Positions 48,331-59,834 of a stretch of DNA of 64,000 bases are shown here, in pieces. The position numbers were made by a program, and so were the translations under genes. Positions within the stretch are counted from its first letter, which is position 1. The number at the start of each line of letters is the position of its first letter. Origin of the DNA: Notamacropus eugenii (Eukaryota; Chordata; Mammalia; Diprotodontia; Macropodidae); contig NC_092879.1 of NCBI RefSeq assembly GCF_028372415.1, forward strand, positions 101,471,828-101,535,827, in the 5' to 3' direction. The notes below the pieces were generated by a model. That model was not told where the DNA came from, ran no database searches, and worked only from the letters and a program-made list of their open reading frames with translations.

Positions 48331-50647
48331 GGGATGGGGGGAGGGATGGTCTGCTAATCCATATAAGCCACACAACGAGTATATGGAAGAGTAACTCAGA
48401 GGGGAAGGGGCCAAGAGCTGAGAGCCTCAAAAGAAGCCAGGAACTGGCTCTGATTGGTACAAGTAAGGGGGTAGGACATTCCTGGCATGGGGTAAAGGCA
48501 TGGAGGTGGGAAATAGAGCATCAGGGGGGAGAATGAACAAGTAGAACAGGCTGGCTGAATCACACACTCTTTTTGTTTTCATGTCCCCTCTCAAACCTGT
48601 TCCCAACATACATATACCCCCTCTCTCATCCCTTAGAATAAAGTATAATAAAGAAAGAGGGGGGAACCACACCTCAGTGCCACTAACCACTACACAAAGC
48701 CCAACAGTATAGGCAGTGCTCCATACCTATAGTCCCCCACCTGCAAAACAGGGAGAAGGTGCTTTCTCATCTCTTCTTTGGTGCCAAGCTTGATCGCTGT
48801 GATCACATGGTGGTTACTTTCCATTGTTGTTTTTGTCCGTTCCATTTCCATTGCTGTCATGTGGCCTCGGTTCTGTGACATTCACTTTGCCTCATGTTAC
48901 AGAAGTTTCCTTCCTGTTTTCTTCTTGGTCATCAAATTCTGTGACATCCAATTGGTGTAGCCATTCCCCAAGTGATGGGCATGTTCTTTGTTTCTAGGCT
49001 TTTGCTACTGCAGTAAAGTGTTGTGCTGAATATTTTGGTGTATGGGGGGCCTTTCTTTCTCATCATGGACCTTCTTGGGGTATATGTCTAGTCACTAATT
49101 GTCACTTTTGTAGAGTAATTCCACATTGCTTTCCAAAATAGTTGGACAAGTCCCGTTTCACCAACGATGAAGCTATGTCCCTCTCTTTCTACAACCTTTC
49201 CAACACTGACTACTCTCATCTTTTCTCATCTTTGCTGATTTGTTGTGGGGAGTGGGTGGGGGGAAAGGGGGTAAAATTTCAGAGTTGTTTTGATTTGTAT
49301 TTCTCTTTATTAATATTTCAAAACAATCTTTCATAGGGCAGTTAATGGTTTATAATTGTTTTGAGAGCTATTTTGTTCATGTCCTTTGACCATTTATCCA
49401 TCGGGGAATGGCTTTTGATCTTATGTATTTGTGTTATTTGTTCCATATGTAAACTAGATATCAGATCCTTAACGTAGATGTTTTTATGTCAAGTTTTTTT
49501 TTTTCCTAACTGACCACTTTCCTTCTTATCCTAATTGCATGGATTTCGTTAGTGTGTAAGCATTTCTGTGATTCTGTAATCAAATTCTGGAACTTCTGTA
49601 ATCAAAATTCTGTTTTATCTTTTGTGATCAGCTCTATTGTTTGTTTGAATAAAAATTTCTCAACTTGCCATAATTGTGAAAAGCACCTAATATGTGTCTC
49701 TTGTGATTTTATGATGTGGGTTTTCTTAGTAGTCAGGCCACACGTCAATCTTGATCCTAATTCGACAGTGGCGTGTGGTGGAAAATTGAGTTCAAAGCCA
49801 GAGCTCTGCAAGATCTCCTCCTAGTTTCCCTAGAAAGTCTTGCCAAAGCAATTATGTTCTTGAGTGTATCAAACACTAGACTGATGAATTCACCCATTTC
49901 TAGTCTGTCCTCATCTAGTCTGTTCTACTTGTCAACTTATCTAGGTTTTTAACCATTGTGAAACACTTCAGGTGATTTCTGTTTTATTCTATTATTTGAT
50001 GTCTGAAAGTGCTATTCCTACTTCATTCCTATTTTTTCCCATAATTTCCCTGAAAATCTTTTCTTCCTCCAAATGAATTTTATCCTTATTTTGTCTAGTC
50101 ATGTAAAGTATTCCTTTGTTAGTAGGCTAGAGCATTAAATCTATAAATTAATTTAGGTAGTATCACACATTTTTATTATATTGGTACAGGCAAGCCAGGA
50201 GTACCAGATATCTGTCTAGGTATTCAAGGCATTTGCCATATCTTTTCACAATGTTTTTATAACATCTATACAAGTCTTCAGTATGTCTTGGTAGATTTCT
50301 ACCGAGACGTGCACTTTGTACTTGTTTTCAATGGTACTCCTATTATTTCTTCCTGGGTTTGGTTATTGCTACCCAGAAATGCTATTGATTTGGGGGTGGG
50401 AAGTTATTTTGTAACCTACTTTACCTAAGCTATCCATTGTCTAACTTAGTTTTGTGGATGATTCTCTGGGGTTTTCTACGTAAACCATCACATTGTCGGC
50501 AGACAGGAATAGTTATGTCTTTGAGTATCTTTATGCCTTCCTTACTCTTGTTTTATTGTTCTCAATAGCCTTTCTAGAACTACATCATACAAGGGTGGAG
50601 AAAAGGAATGCCCTTGTTTCATTCTTGTCTTCACTGAAACGTAACAC

Positions 50648-50968
50648 TTACAGGGACAGCTAGGTGGTGCAGTGGATAGAGCACCAGTGCAGGAGTCAGG
50701 AGGACCTGAGTTCAAATCTCAGACACTTGACACTCACTAGCTGTGTGACCTTGGGCAAGTCACTTAACCTCAATTGCTTCATCCTCAGTCATCTCCAGTC
50801 ATCCTGATGAATATCTGGTCACTGGATTGAGACGGCTCTGGAGGAGAAGTGAGGCTGGTGACCTGCACAGCCCTCTCTCCCTCAAAGCAAAGTCAAGTGC
50901 AAATCATGTCATCATTTCTCTGATGGCATGGTCTTCTTTGGCAATGAAGGACAAACACACACACATAA
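50648..50968 (+). mobile_element. tRNA-derived CORE-SINE (WSINE1-like), near full length
   Basis: It starts GGACAGCTAGGTGGTGCAGT and includes the box-B-like GAGTTCAAATCTC. It then runs CTAGCTGTGTGACCTTGGGC, a core, and the 3' end GGCAATGAAGGACAAACAC followed by a CA tail. It is inserted in the antisense L1. As I recall, this long-tailed form matches WSINE1 of Australasian marsupials. Confidence 0.75.
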
Positions 50969-51837
50969 CGCTCACCTGAGTTTTGGATACTTATTTTAAT
51001 CATGTTGGGGATTTTTTAAAGGGTTATTCTAGGTCATTTTTTAAAGCATAAATGGAAATAACCTATCAAAGACTTTTTATTCATCTGTTATTAAGATGTT
51101 AATAATAATAACCATGTGGTTTGAGGTGCTATTGGGCTTTTTTAAAATATCATTAATTCTGTTCATTGTTTCCTTAATGTTGGTCCATTCTTGCATCTCT
51201 GCTATAAATCCAACTGGATCATAGAAATTAATTTGGGGCAGGGGATGCATTCCTTTAGGATTTCTGCCTGGAATTTATTTTGAATTTTTGATTTACTATT
51301 CAATAACAACATTTGGCCTACAGTTCTTTTTCTTTGCTTTGTCCTTCCCTGGCTAAGTTGTTAGGACTGTGTTTGTCTCTTTTTATAAAAAAGAGTTTGA
51401 CAAAGTGCTTTCTTTCTCAGTTTTTGAAAATAATATGTGTAGTAAAAGTGGTAATTATTCTTTACAGGTTTGATACAATTCATCTGTAAAACCATCTAGA
51501 ACAAGCATTTGACATCCCTTGAATAGTCATGCACGTATTTGATGACCTTTTCTGAAACTGAATTGTTTACAGTCTCTATTTCATGCTCTGTTTATGTGGG
51601 TATTTTTGTTTTTGCAGGTATTCTTCCATTTCTTCTAAATTCCACTTTTTGGAGCATGTATTTGTTTACAGCAGGATCTGATCACTCATTTCAATTTTTC
51701 TGTCTATTATGATTTTAACTTATTCATTTTGTTTTCCAATTCTGGAGATTTGATTTTCCTCCTTCTTTTTAACCTGTTTATCTAAAAGCTTATTGATAAT
51801 AAGTTTTTTTCCAAAGAATCATCTTAGAGTTCTGTTC

Positions 51838-51950
51838 TATAGCCACATATGGCCCTCTAGGTCCTCAAGTGTGGCCCTTTGACTGAATCCTTAATAAAAT
51901 TAATCCTTAATAAAAGAATTTGTTCTGTGAAGTTTGGAATCAGTCAAAGA
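51838..51950. mobile_element. Second copy of the hAT-like palindromic element, partial
   Basis: It shares CCTCTAGGTCCTCAAGTG and CCCTTTGACTGAATCC with the copy at 4085 and ends at CAGTCAAAGA. It is inserted in the antisense L1, so it moved after that L1. Confidence 0.65.
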
Positions 51951-54064
51951 CGAGATCTTTTTCTTTTCTAATTTATCATTTTTTATTTCTATTTTCAAAT
52001 TTTCCCCCTTTGTGCTTATTGGATTTCCTTATTTGTTGATTTCCTCATTTTTACATTGTTAAAATGCTTAAATTGAATTCAATTCATGAATCTCTTTTTC
52101 TATTTTGTTACTGAATGTTTTCAGAGATGATTTTTCCACTGAGGACTCCTTCTAGTTCCATCTGTAGTCTCATCATTAGCATTCTCTTGCATGAAGTTGT
52201 CAATTGTTCCTATGACATTTTTTGACTCATTCATTTTCCAGGATGTCATTATTAACTTTCCATTTGGGTCTATAGATTTTGTTTTTCCTGTATTAATTGT
52301 TTGACTACTTTATGTTCTGTAAAGAATGTCTTGGTATTTCTGCCTTTTTGCATTTATTTGTAACATTCCTGTGGCCCAGGCCATTGTTTTCTTTGTGGAG
52401 GCATAATGTATTGTAGAAATATGTACGTTCCCATTCAGCAGACACCATGAAGTCTCTCAGTTCTCAATTCTACAATAGCTTGTTGAGTTCTGGTTTTTAA
52501 AGTTTTTGCTTATCTTTCTCATAGCTTTGTCTAGCTCTCAGAGGAACAATTCAAGCATTCTTATGTTACTGTCTCCCTTTTTGTAATTCAGAACTCTTCT
52601 ATTATAAATGGAGATACTATATGCCTGTTGGTCCATATCAGCATAATATTGATGTGGGCTCATTGTCTTTGATCTTTTTAAACATAATAGCCTTTCTCTA
52701 TTCAATTTCTTTATATTTTTATTTACTTTAAGAGCATGGTTCCAATTCCTACTTCTGTAGATTCATCTGAGTCATCATAAATGTTGTTTCAGTTCCTTGT
52801 TCCCATGCTGTCTATGTCTCTACCTTCCCAATATGCTTCTTACAGGCAACAAATTGTTGATTTAACCACTGAACATCAACTGGTCTTTACACAGGGATAG
52901 TTATCAATGCACAAATATTTCCCCCTACACCTTAGGGAAATACTCTCCCCTGCACTGCCTCCATTTCTGGGGAAGTGGCTTTAAAACAACTCACTTCTCG
53001 CATGGCATTGGTCCACCCAAGTTGATGTTCCAAAGCAGTCTAACTGATGATAATCCTTCCCCTTGGGCTGGGGTCTCAAAGTTCACTCCTGAAGCTCATT
53101 TCCTGCTCCTTGGGGCATTGTGCTGCCTCTGGCCCGGATTTTGCCTTCCAAAATTACGGATTGCACTCCTAAGCAAATAAGGAGAAGCGCTGTGTTCACT
53201 AAGAAAAGAAAATAATGAATGACAATACCTCATGGTTAGCCAACTGGAACCAGTCACAGAATGTCCACGTGTGCTCCAGTTTCTCCCAGGGATTTCTCTT
53301 CCATGTGCTCACAATTCTCTCAGGGAGAAAGAATCTTCCACATGGAGAGGCTAGCCAGGCACACTGATGAGGTCGGGCACACTCCAACACAAATCGAGGG
53401 TCATGTGCGAGATTCCATTCCACTGATTTTTCTTCCTCTCTACTCCGCAGCGCACGCAGCCCCAACGCAACCCTCTGACATCCCTAAGAAGTCATCCCTC
53501 CCCACAAACAGCACCATATTGCATGCCCACTTCACTTCATCTGTCGGCCCCAGGTCTGTGATACAAATTCTCTCCATCCGAGGCATGTCCAGTCTTTATC
53601 CAACTTCGGTTCATGATCGGGTTAGTAGAACCACAGGACCTGAACGCTTGCTTCTTATGTGCACTGACACTACGATCAAAGTACCTAGATTAACAACTCG
53701 ACCTTGGACAAGTCATGGAATCTGCCTGGGCCCATTTCCTCCTTTCTTGGCTTCTCACTTTCATTTCACTCGACCTCTTTGATCCCTCACCTTCTTCCCA
53801 GAACACAGGCAGACTTTCCGCAGTTTCCTAACACCAAGGCTCTCCTCTGAGAATGCAAAACTGCCAAGAGTGCTTGTGGTGGCCTTGAAGGCAGATCCGA
53901 AGGGAGAAAGTGCTCTGGCCCCAGAACTAGGGCACCTTCCTGTTGTCCACCAGAACGAGCTGGGGGGTCTTGAGCAAGACTGATATTTCTTGGTCTGAAA
54001 GCTACCTATTTGTGCTCTCCTACCACTGAGTTCCTGGGGAATCAGCACCTTCATGGAAGAGAGG

Positions 54065-54185
54065 AGGACACTGGGCCAAACAGCTGGGAACGGCCTTGCC
54101 AAAGGTCACACGGAGAGTGGGCAATAGGGCTGGAATTTGAATCCAGGGCCTCTGACTCCAGGTTTCTTTCTGCTCTAGCATAGCA
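54065..54185 (-). mobile_element. MIR-type fragment, antisense
   Basis: CCAAAGGTCACACGGAGAGT, GCTGGAATTTGAATCCAGGG, CCTCTGACTCCAGG. Confidence 0.6.
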
Positions 54186-55654
54186 TAGCTGCACAGAACC
54201 TGAGGCTAGCAGAACCATGATCAGTCTACTCCATGCCTTCCTAAATATGTCTGCCAAGAGGGACAGAGTGATGACTTGGGGCTCCTGCACCTTTGTCTTG
54301 TTACGCTTGCCTCGGTTGCACAGTTCACCTTGACCAAAGCCTGAGCCACAAGGATCCTGGGGGACTGGCCCACTGAGCTGCCAGTTCGGCTCCCTTGCTC
54401 TGACACCAAGGCTGATGCCTGAGCCTCTCTTAGCAGAACTCCCAAGATCTTGGGGGATTGCTTTGGTGGGGTGGGGTGGGGGGGCTTCCCGGGTTCCTCT
54501 CAGCCGCTGCCACTTGAGGACCCCTATCAACACAGAGGCATTCCTGCAGACCTCAGTGTGCTACCTCAGCCTTGACTGCAAAGGCTGCCCCCCACACCCC
54601 CACTCCCACACCCCCAACCCCACCCCCTCACCCAGATCTCCAAGGGGCTTGGATTTCTATTCTTATGCAATCAGGATCATAGAGGGCTGGCCAACCCCTT
54701 CATGGGACACATGAGGAAACTGAGAGCCCCAGGGGAAAAAGGCCTCCTAACCCTGTGCTCAGGACCTGGATGCTTGAGGGTCTGAACATAAAAGGCAGTG
54801 CACATACACACCCAGGGCCCCCAGGCTTGACCACCCCTTGCCCTGGAGTGACTGGCCACTGGGGTATGGAAATGGAACACTTACCACTGGACCCCCCAAG
54901 CCCACAGCTGCCTCAGCTTAGCCTCCCTTGACTTGCCTATGACTCTACCAGAGTCAGCCTCATCTTTCCACCCATAAGAATCATTCACCCCTGACAAATG
55001 GGGCCTACCCAGGAAAGACTGGGTCATTGGCTTGGCTAGCGGGCAGATGCCCAGCAAGCAGGCCAAGTACCAGGCCCCCCACTGTAAGGAAGCACTTCCT
55101 GCCACCTGATTGCGTGGCCTGAACATTGGGACCACTGGGCACAGAGTAGGGAAGCAGCCCAAGGTCACTCAGTAGAGCCAGGATTTGGAGCCAGAGTGCT
55201 GAGGACCTCGAATGCCACACCAAGGAAGGGCTACTGGCTCATTCACTGTGTCACTCATCCATCATGCTGCCACTTCCTGGAGGCCCCGACTTTCCTGAAG
55301 GGCCCAGCCATGTCTGGACCTCTTCCTCCCCCAGGTATTAGATGCTGAGTTCAGGCGCAAGAGCTTTGACAGACCTGGATCTGTCCAATGGAGCAAGTGA
55401 TAGTTGCCCCCTCAGCCCTAGGCAGGCACCACGTGGGTTGAAACTGGGCCAAGCACCTAATGTGGATTCCGAGCACTGGAAGCCAAGAGCTGCCCAGGGC
55501 TGGGTCACCTCCTCTGGCTGTTGGCTCCCTGGAGCTCAGAGCCTTTGCCCTCTCTAATCTGGCCATTACCCTCACTCTTGCCTAGGGCCACCAAAATGTG
55601 GAGGGGCCTGCCTGGGAAGCCCATCTGGCCACCATGACTCATCCCATCCCTACA

Positions 55655-55885
55655 GTCTGTGCTGGACATGGAAGCAGCAAGTCCTGAGTTCCAGTCCAGC
55701 CTCAGACACTTCATAGCAGTGGGAACCTGAACAAGTCCTTTCACATGTCTGCCTCAGTTTCTTATCTATAAAATGGGGCTGATAACAGCACCTACCTCCC
55801 AGGACTATCATGAGGATCAAATTTTTGTGATGCCTTTAGCACAGTGCCCTGGCATGTGGTGAGTGATAAATGCTTATTCCTCCCT
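55655..55885 (+). mobile_element. MIR-type CORE-SINE, sense, near full length
   Basis: GCCTCAGTTTCTTATCTATA, AAATGGGGCTGATAACAGCA, CACAGTGCCCTGGCATGTGG. Confidence 0.75.
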
Positions 55886-56810
55886 CCCCCCTCCCCACAG
55901 CCACCCCAACCTCTCTGGGCCTCAGTTTCCCCTTCTGTAAATTGAGGGGATCAGCCAAGATCAGAGGTTCTGCACTACTTTCCTAACCAGATGGTACTCC
56001 CTTTCCACCCCCGCTCTTCAGGAAGCCAGACGTTCCTGCAATGCTCCTCTCCAGACAACATCCCAACAGACTAATGCAGAAGCTGACAGAAGAATCTGGC
56101 AGCTGGCCACAACACCGCACATTAAAGCCAACACATACAAAACGGTGGCTCTCTTCTCTGGAAATTGTTTGGGAAAAGTTACTGTTTATGAAATATTATT
56201 GAAGTGATTTTCAATGGGCATTTGAGAATGACTGATTGTCATCTTCTTTTGGGCACCTCCTGTGGGCAAGGCCCCATGCTGGGTGCTGGCTACACAAACA
56301 CTAAGCAGGAAACATCAAAAGCTCCTAAGGGCCCTTTCAGGCAGAGCCCTCTGATCCTGCCACCCCTTCCTAAGGGCCTTGGAGGGAGGGGAACCAGCAA
56401 GGGACAGGGAAGCTCAGGCCCAAGGGTTACTATGGTTGATAAAGGGACCATCACGGTTTCTGAGCACTGGACAGCACTCATGTTAGGGGGGAGCACAGGA
56501 GGCTGCAGAATAGGAGACCAAGGGCGGCCTTGAAGGCGTTTATCGAGGACTAGCCTTAACACACCTCCCACAGGGCTATCACTGGCCACTTTCTCTCACT
56601 GGTAGCATCAGCAGAAACATATTCACCCCACCCCACCCCCCTCCAGTAGTGCCATTGGCCACCGGGGGTGCCACTGAACAGGTCAGCCCAAAGGGCCTCA
56701 CCTGGAAGGAGTCTGCTGCTGATTGGTTACCCAATGGGTGGCAGCCCTGGGGCCAGCTGGGATTCACACAATAATCAAACACATAACTGTTTTCTGAAGC
56801 AAAAGAACAG

Positions 56811-58099
56811 TTTATTTGCAAGACTTGTGGAACAGCTTGACAAAAGCTTCCGGGACAACGTGTCAATAGCAAATCTAACATTTTCCTTCTATCACCTAAA
56901 GGCCCCTGGGATCAACAGGCAAAACATGAGAACTGGGGTCCAGAGAGAAGGGCCACATGGCCAGGAACCTTCAGGGCTGAACCATAAAACACAGTGAGAG
57001 AGAGGGATGGCACCAGGGGGCCGCGGAGGGGAGGGGGAATAAACTGGAAAATCTTTGGCATTGGAGATCAAGATCTGCTGACCACAGGCATAGGGCTTGT
57101 GGTGGAAGAGTATAGGCACACGTGGCAAGGAAACCTTAAGGGCAGAAGGAAAACAGAAGGTGGGGCTTGGGGGGGAGAAGTAAGCTGGGAAAGCTTCAGC
57201 ATTGGGGACCAAGGTTTTCAGTCACTGAACGTGAACACAAAGCCCCGACCATTTCCAATCTAGTCACCAAATGCTTATTAAGGGAGCAGATAGATACATC
57301 AAGGTCTTTGGGCACTAAAGGGAAACAGTTTCAAGTCACAGGTAGCTATTCCAAGGTCCTTTTGGTCCCTGAGCATTGAGACAATAAGAAAAAGCATCAA
57401 TGTTACAGAATGCAAACCATCTTAGCCAACTGCAATACACCGGCTGAGATTAGGAGGCGATGTCTCTAAGTATCAGCCCGTGCACACCTAAGGGGAAGTA
57501 AGGGGGAAGTCTGGGGCATCAGTGGTCAAGGTCTTGAGTCACTGAACATTCCCACCCAGTCCCACGTGTTTCCGATCTTGAGTCCCTGAAGGTGCACGGA
57601 GAGAGGTGGCTGCCACAGGACGATGACAAAGTTCAGCTTTTCAGAGTCTCTGGGAGATGAGTAGAGATGCTGCTCACAGGTGCAGCACGGTCTTTGCTCA
57701 TTGCAGTTGCTGAAGGCAAAGGCAAAGTCCCAGGGATCTGGGGGTCTGTGGCCACGAAGCCTCAGGTGGCGCCACAGGTACACCGGGATCTTGGGTTGAG
57801 GACAACTGACTGAGACAAGGTCACAGGGACTCGAGGTCCCCCAGGGCTGAGATGTTACAGAATACAAAGGCTCTCAGGTTACAAGGCGAACTCTATTTCA
57901 ATTGCAGGCAATCTCTAAGCTCTACAGTTTATCACTGCCCAGCTCCCAAAAGCTTGGCAAGAGGAGAAACGCCCTCCCTCCATGTACCCAACTGCAACCT
58001 TAAACAAAGTAACCAAAGGTGTGCGAAGGAAGCAAGTACAAGCTAAGGGTGGTGCCAGCCTCTGGGCAAGAGCAGCCTGCTCCCCCTCTGCCTCTGCAC
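56811..58099 (-). other. Probable 3' UTR of the MORF4L1-like retrogene, AATAAA at 56816-56811
   Basis: Going down the minus strand from the stop codon, the first AATAAA I find is the complement of TTTATT at 56811-56816, about 1.28 kb away. The interval contains a loosely repeated unit (see findings) and no recognisable transposon. The extent is inferred from the signal alone. Confidence 0.35.
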
Positions 58100-59281
58100 T
58101 CACTGGGCTTTCTGCTGGTACTCAGCAGATGCCAGCTGGTAGTCAGCAGCAGTGAACAGCTGAGAGGGGTTGCAGGCCAAGTAGTTCAGGAAATCGTGCA
58201 TGTGGCCCAGGATCAGGTTAAGGCTATGCTCATCCATGGCAGTGAATTCCATCATGGAGCCTATCTGCTTGAAAAGCCGCAGCAGGTGGGCTCCCCCATA
58301 GATCTGGGACATGCGCACCTTGGGGTGACTGGCCAGGATCTCTGCATACTGGGGCCTCTCAAACTTGTAAAGCAGTTGAGAGCCCAGCATCACATTGAAA
58401 TACTCTTTGATTCCCGCCATCAGGTCGGGGATGGCGTACCGTTTGCTGAGGACCGCACAATTTTGCTGGGAAATGGCATACTCGGCTAGGATGGCATCCA
58501 CCGACTTCTTGGCTGGCAGTTTAAAGAGCTTTTTGCCAAGGGTCACCAGTTCCCAGTCTTTAACGAGCAGGGGCTTCAGGGCCTGGGGAATCATCACCTG
58601 GACTTCCTGCTTTTTCACGTATTTCTTTGCAGGGGCCCCAGGACCCTGGCGCTTGTGTAGTGGTATCATTTCACTGGCTGCCTCCCCATCTATGGCCGCC
58701 GCCCCCTCTCCATCCCCATGGCTGCCACCCTCAGAGGACGTGGTGGAGGAGTTATCAGTAGACTTATCACCACCACCACTACCCTTCCCACTGCAGTAGG
58801 GAATCACACAAGCTGCTGGGATCCACTCATAGTCACAGAAAGCTGGGGAACCAAGCTGCCCACTAGCAGCGGACCCGGCACTAGGCCCTGCGCCACCGCC
58901 ACCGCCACCGCCACCGGGGCGGGTCAAGGCTGAGCAAGTACTCGGGATGGCAGCACTGCTCGTGCTGGGGCCACTGGAGCTGACGCTGCAGCTAGCTCCA
59001 TCTAAGCTGCTCCCAGGGCCTGGGCTGCTGCTGCTGCTGGGGCTGGGCCCTGGCAGGGTGTCGGGAGAGGCCCCGGCCCCTCGTGAAGCCCCGCTCATCC
59101 CGATCCCCATCGCGCCCTGGGACCTGTAACGCACCAGGTACTTGACTTTCTTAGCCTGTACCACCACGCGGACACACTCAGCCTCCCGCAGTATGGGCCC
59201 GTGGCAGATGAGCACCCTCTCCCCCTCCTGGATGGTGGACATGACCTGCTCTTTCTTACTCTGGAGCTTAGATAAAGCCAT
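58100..59281 (-). CDS. MORF4L1/MRG15-like retrogene, 393 codons, chromo barrel interrupted
   Basis: Nuclear chromatin factor family: MRG15 is a subunit of NuA4/TIP60 acetyltransferase and SIN3/HDAC complexes and reads H3K36 methylation through its chromo barrel. MORF4L1 has introns, but this copy is a single exon, hence a retrogene. Residues 18-56 match the first half of the chromo barrel (QEGERVL..HGP, then VKYLVRY), and 150-162 match its end (DYEWIP). Between them lies about 90 residues of Ser/Gly/Ala/Pro sequence, including a run of eight glycines. A second low-complexity linker follows (163-215). Residues 222-393 form a full MRG domain (AGIKEYFNVMLGSQLLYKF, RPQYAEIL, HDFLNYLA). Human MRG15 cage residues Tyr26, Trp49 and Trp53 align with Arg32, Gln55 and Asp150; only Tyr46 (Tyr52) is kept. 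The start has a strong context (ACAATGG). The frame is fully open, which argues for purifying selection or youth; the divergence argues against youth. Confidence 0.88.
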   Translation of the reverse strand: MALSKLQSKKEQVMSTIQEGERVLICHGPILREAECVRVVVQAKKVKYLVRYRSQGAMGIGMSGASRGAGASPDTLPGPSPSSSSSPGPGSSLDGASCSVSSSGPSTSSAAIPSTCSALTRPGGGGGGGGAGPSAGSAASGQLGSPAFCDYEWIPAACVIPYCSGKGSGGGDKSTDNSSTTSSEGGSHGDGEGAAAIDGEAASEMIPLHKRQGPGAPAKKYVKKQEVQVMIPQALKPLLVKDWELVTLGKKLFKLPAKKSVDAILAEYAISQQNCAVLSKRYAIPDLMAGIKEYFNVMLGSQLLYKFERPQYAEILASHPKVRMSQIYGGAHLLRLFKQIGSMMEFTAMDEHSLNLILGHMHDFLNYLACNPSQLFTAADYQLASAEYQQKAQ

Positions 59282-59760
59282 TGTTCAGCAGCTGGGCTCT
59301 AGGGCAGCCTGCCTGGATCTGGAACCTGCTGCAGCTGGAACCCGTGGGAGAAGGGGCTGGAACCTGCAGAGCTGGAATCCGCTGGAACCCGCCGCAACTG
59401 GGACCCGCTGGAGCTGGAGCTGGATCTGGAATAGAGCAGAGCTGTATGTAGAGCTGGTCAGAGCCTGTGCTCAGGCAGCCAGCGGCCACACTGGGGCCTG
59501 AAGGGGCCGCAGAGGAGCCCGAGGCTCAGAGCCCTGGGCTAGGGTCTCCCGGGAGGAGGGGAAAGGGTTGCACGCGAAAGGGTTGCATGGGAAGGGGGGG
59601 GGGGCGCGTTCTAGCACAGAGTCCTACCGAGAGATGCTGCCGCGTCTCTCTCCCCAAGGCTCTGGCTGGCCACGACCGCCTGGCGCAGGCGCAGAACTGA
59701 ACAGAAGACGCGCGCCCCCCACCTGCCCCCGCCCCCAAGCCCCTTTCTGAAACAATGTAA
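59282..59760 (-). promoter_or_regulatory. GC-rich leader/promoter of the MORF4L1-like retrogene
   Basis: The stretch upstream of the minus-strand start is CpG-rich, unlike the surrounding repeats. It includes CGC-rich DNA near 59680-59725 and a G9 run at 59597. Between about 59300 and 59440 a degenerate GCTGGAACC-type unit recurs several times. It is the natural place for the 5' UTR and a CpG promoter. No TATA box was recognised. Confidence 0.4.
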
Positions 59761-59834
59761 CCTAAAGGTGCTTCCAGCCAGTGTCAGAAGGTGTAGCATC
59801 CAGCTCCCAAAGGAGCCGTGGGCAGAGGGGGCGC

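Larger units (their letters stand above)
48560..52960 (-). mobile_element. Long antisense L1 (3' UTR and much of ORF2), with a SINE and a hAT-like insert
   Basis: About 4.4 kb of AT-rich sequence reads as inverse L1: CCATTCCCCAAGTGATGGGC, TTTGATTTGTATTTCTCT, CCTTTGACCATTTATC, then the antisense reverse-transcriptase region (CAGTGTTCTGATC-like phrases near 51470-51700). It is interrupted by a tRNA-type SINE at 50648 and a hAT-like copy near 51838. No long frame survives, so it is an old element. Confidence 0.75.
52970..56800. other. Intergenic region between the L1 and the retrogene's 3' end
   Basis: Mostly unique, moderately GC-rich sequence with two MIR copies (54.1 and 55.7 kb). Open frames here (longest 173 codons at 53261) show no domain, signal peptide or splice structure. 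Confidence 0.4.

Noticed and set aside
53261-53782. 173-codon plus-strand frame
   Set aside because: No domain, signal peptide or homologue recognised. The length is within chance for a region with few TA-rich codons.
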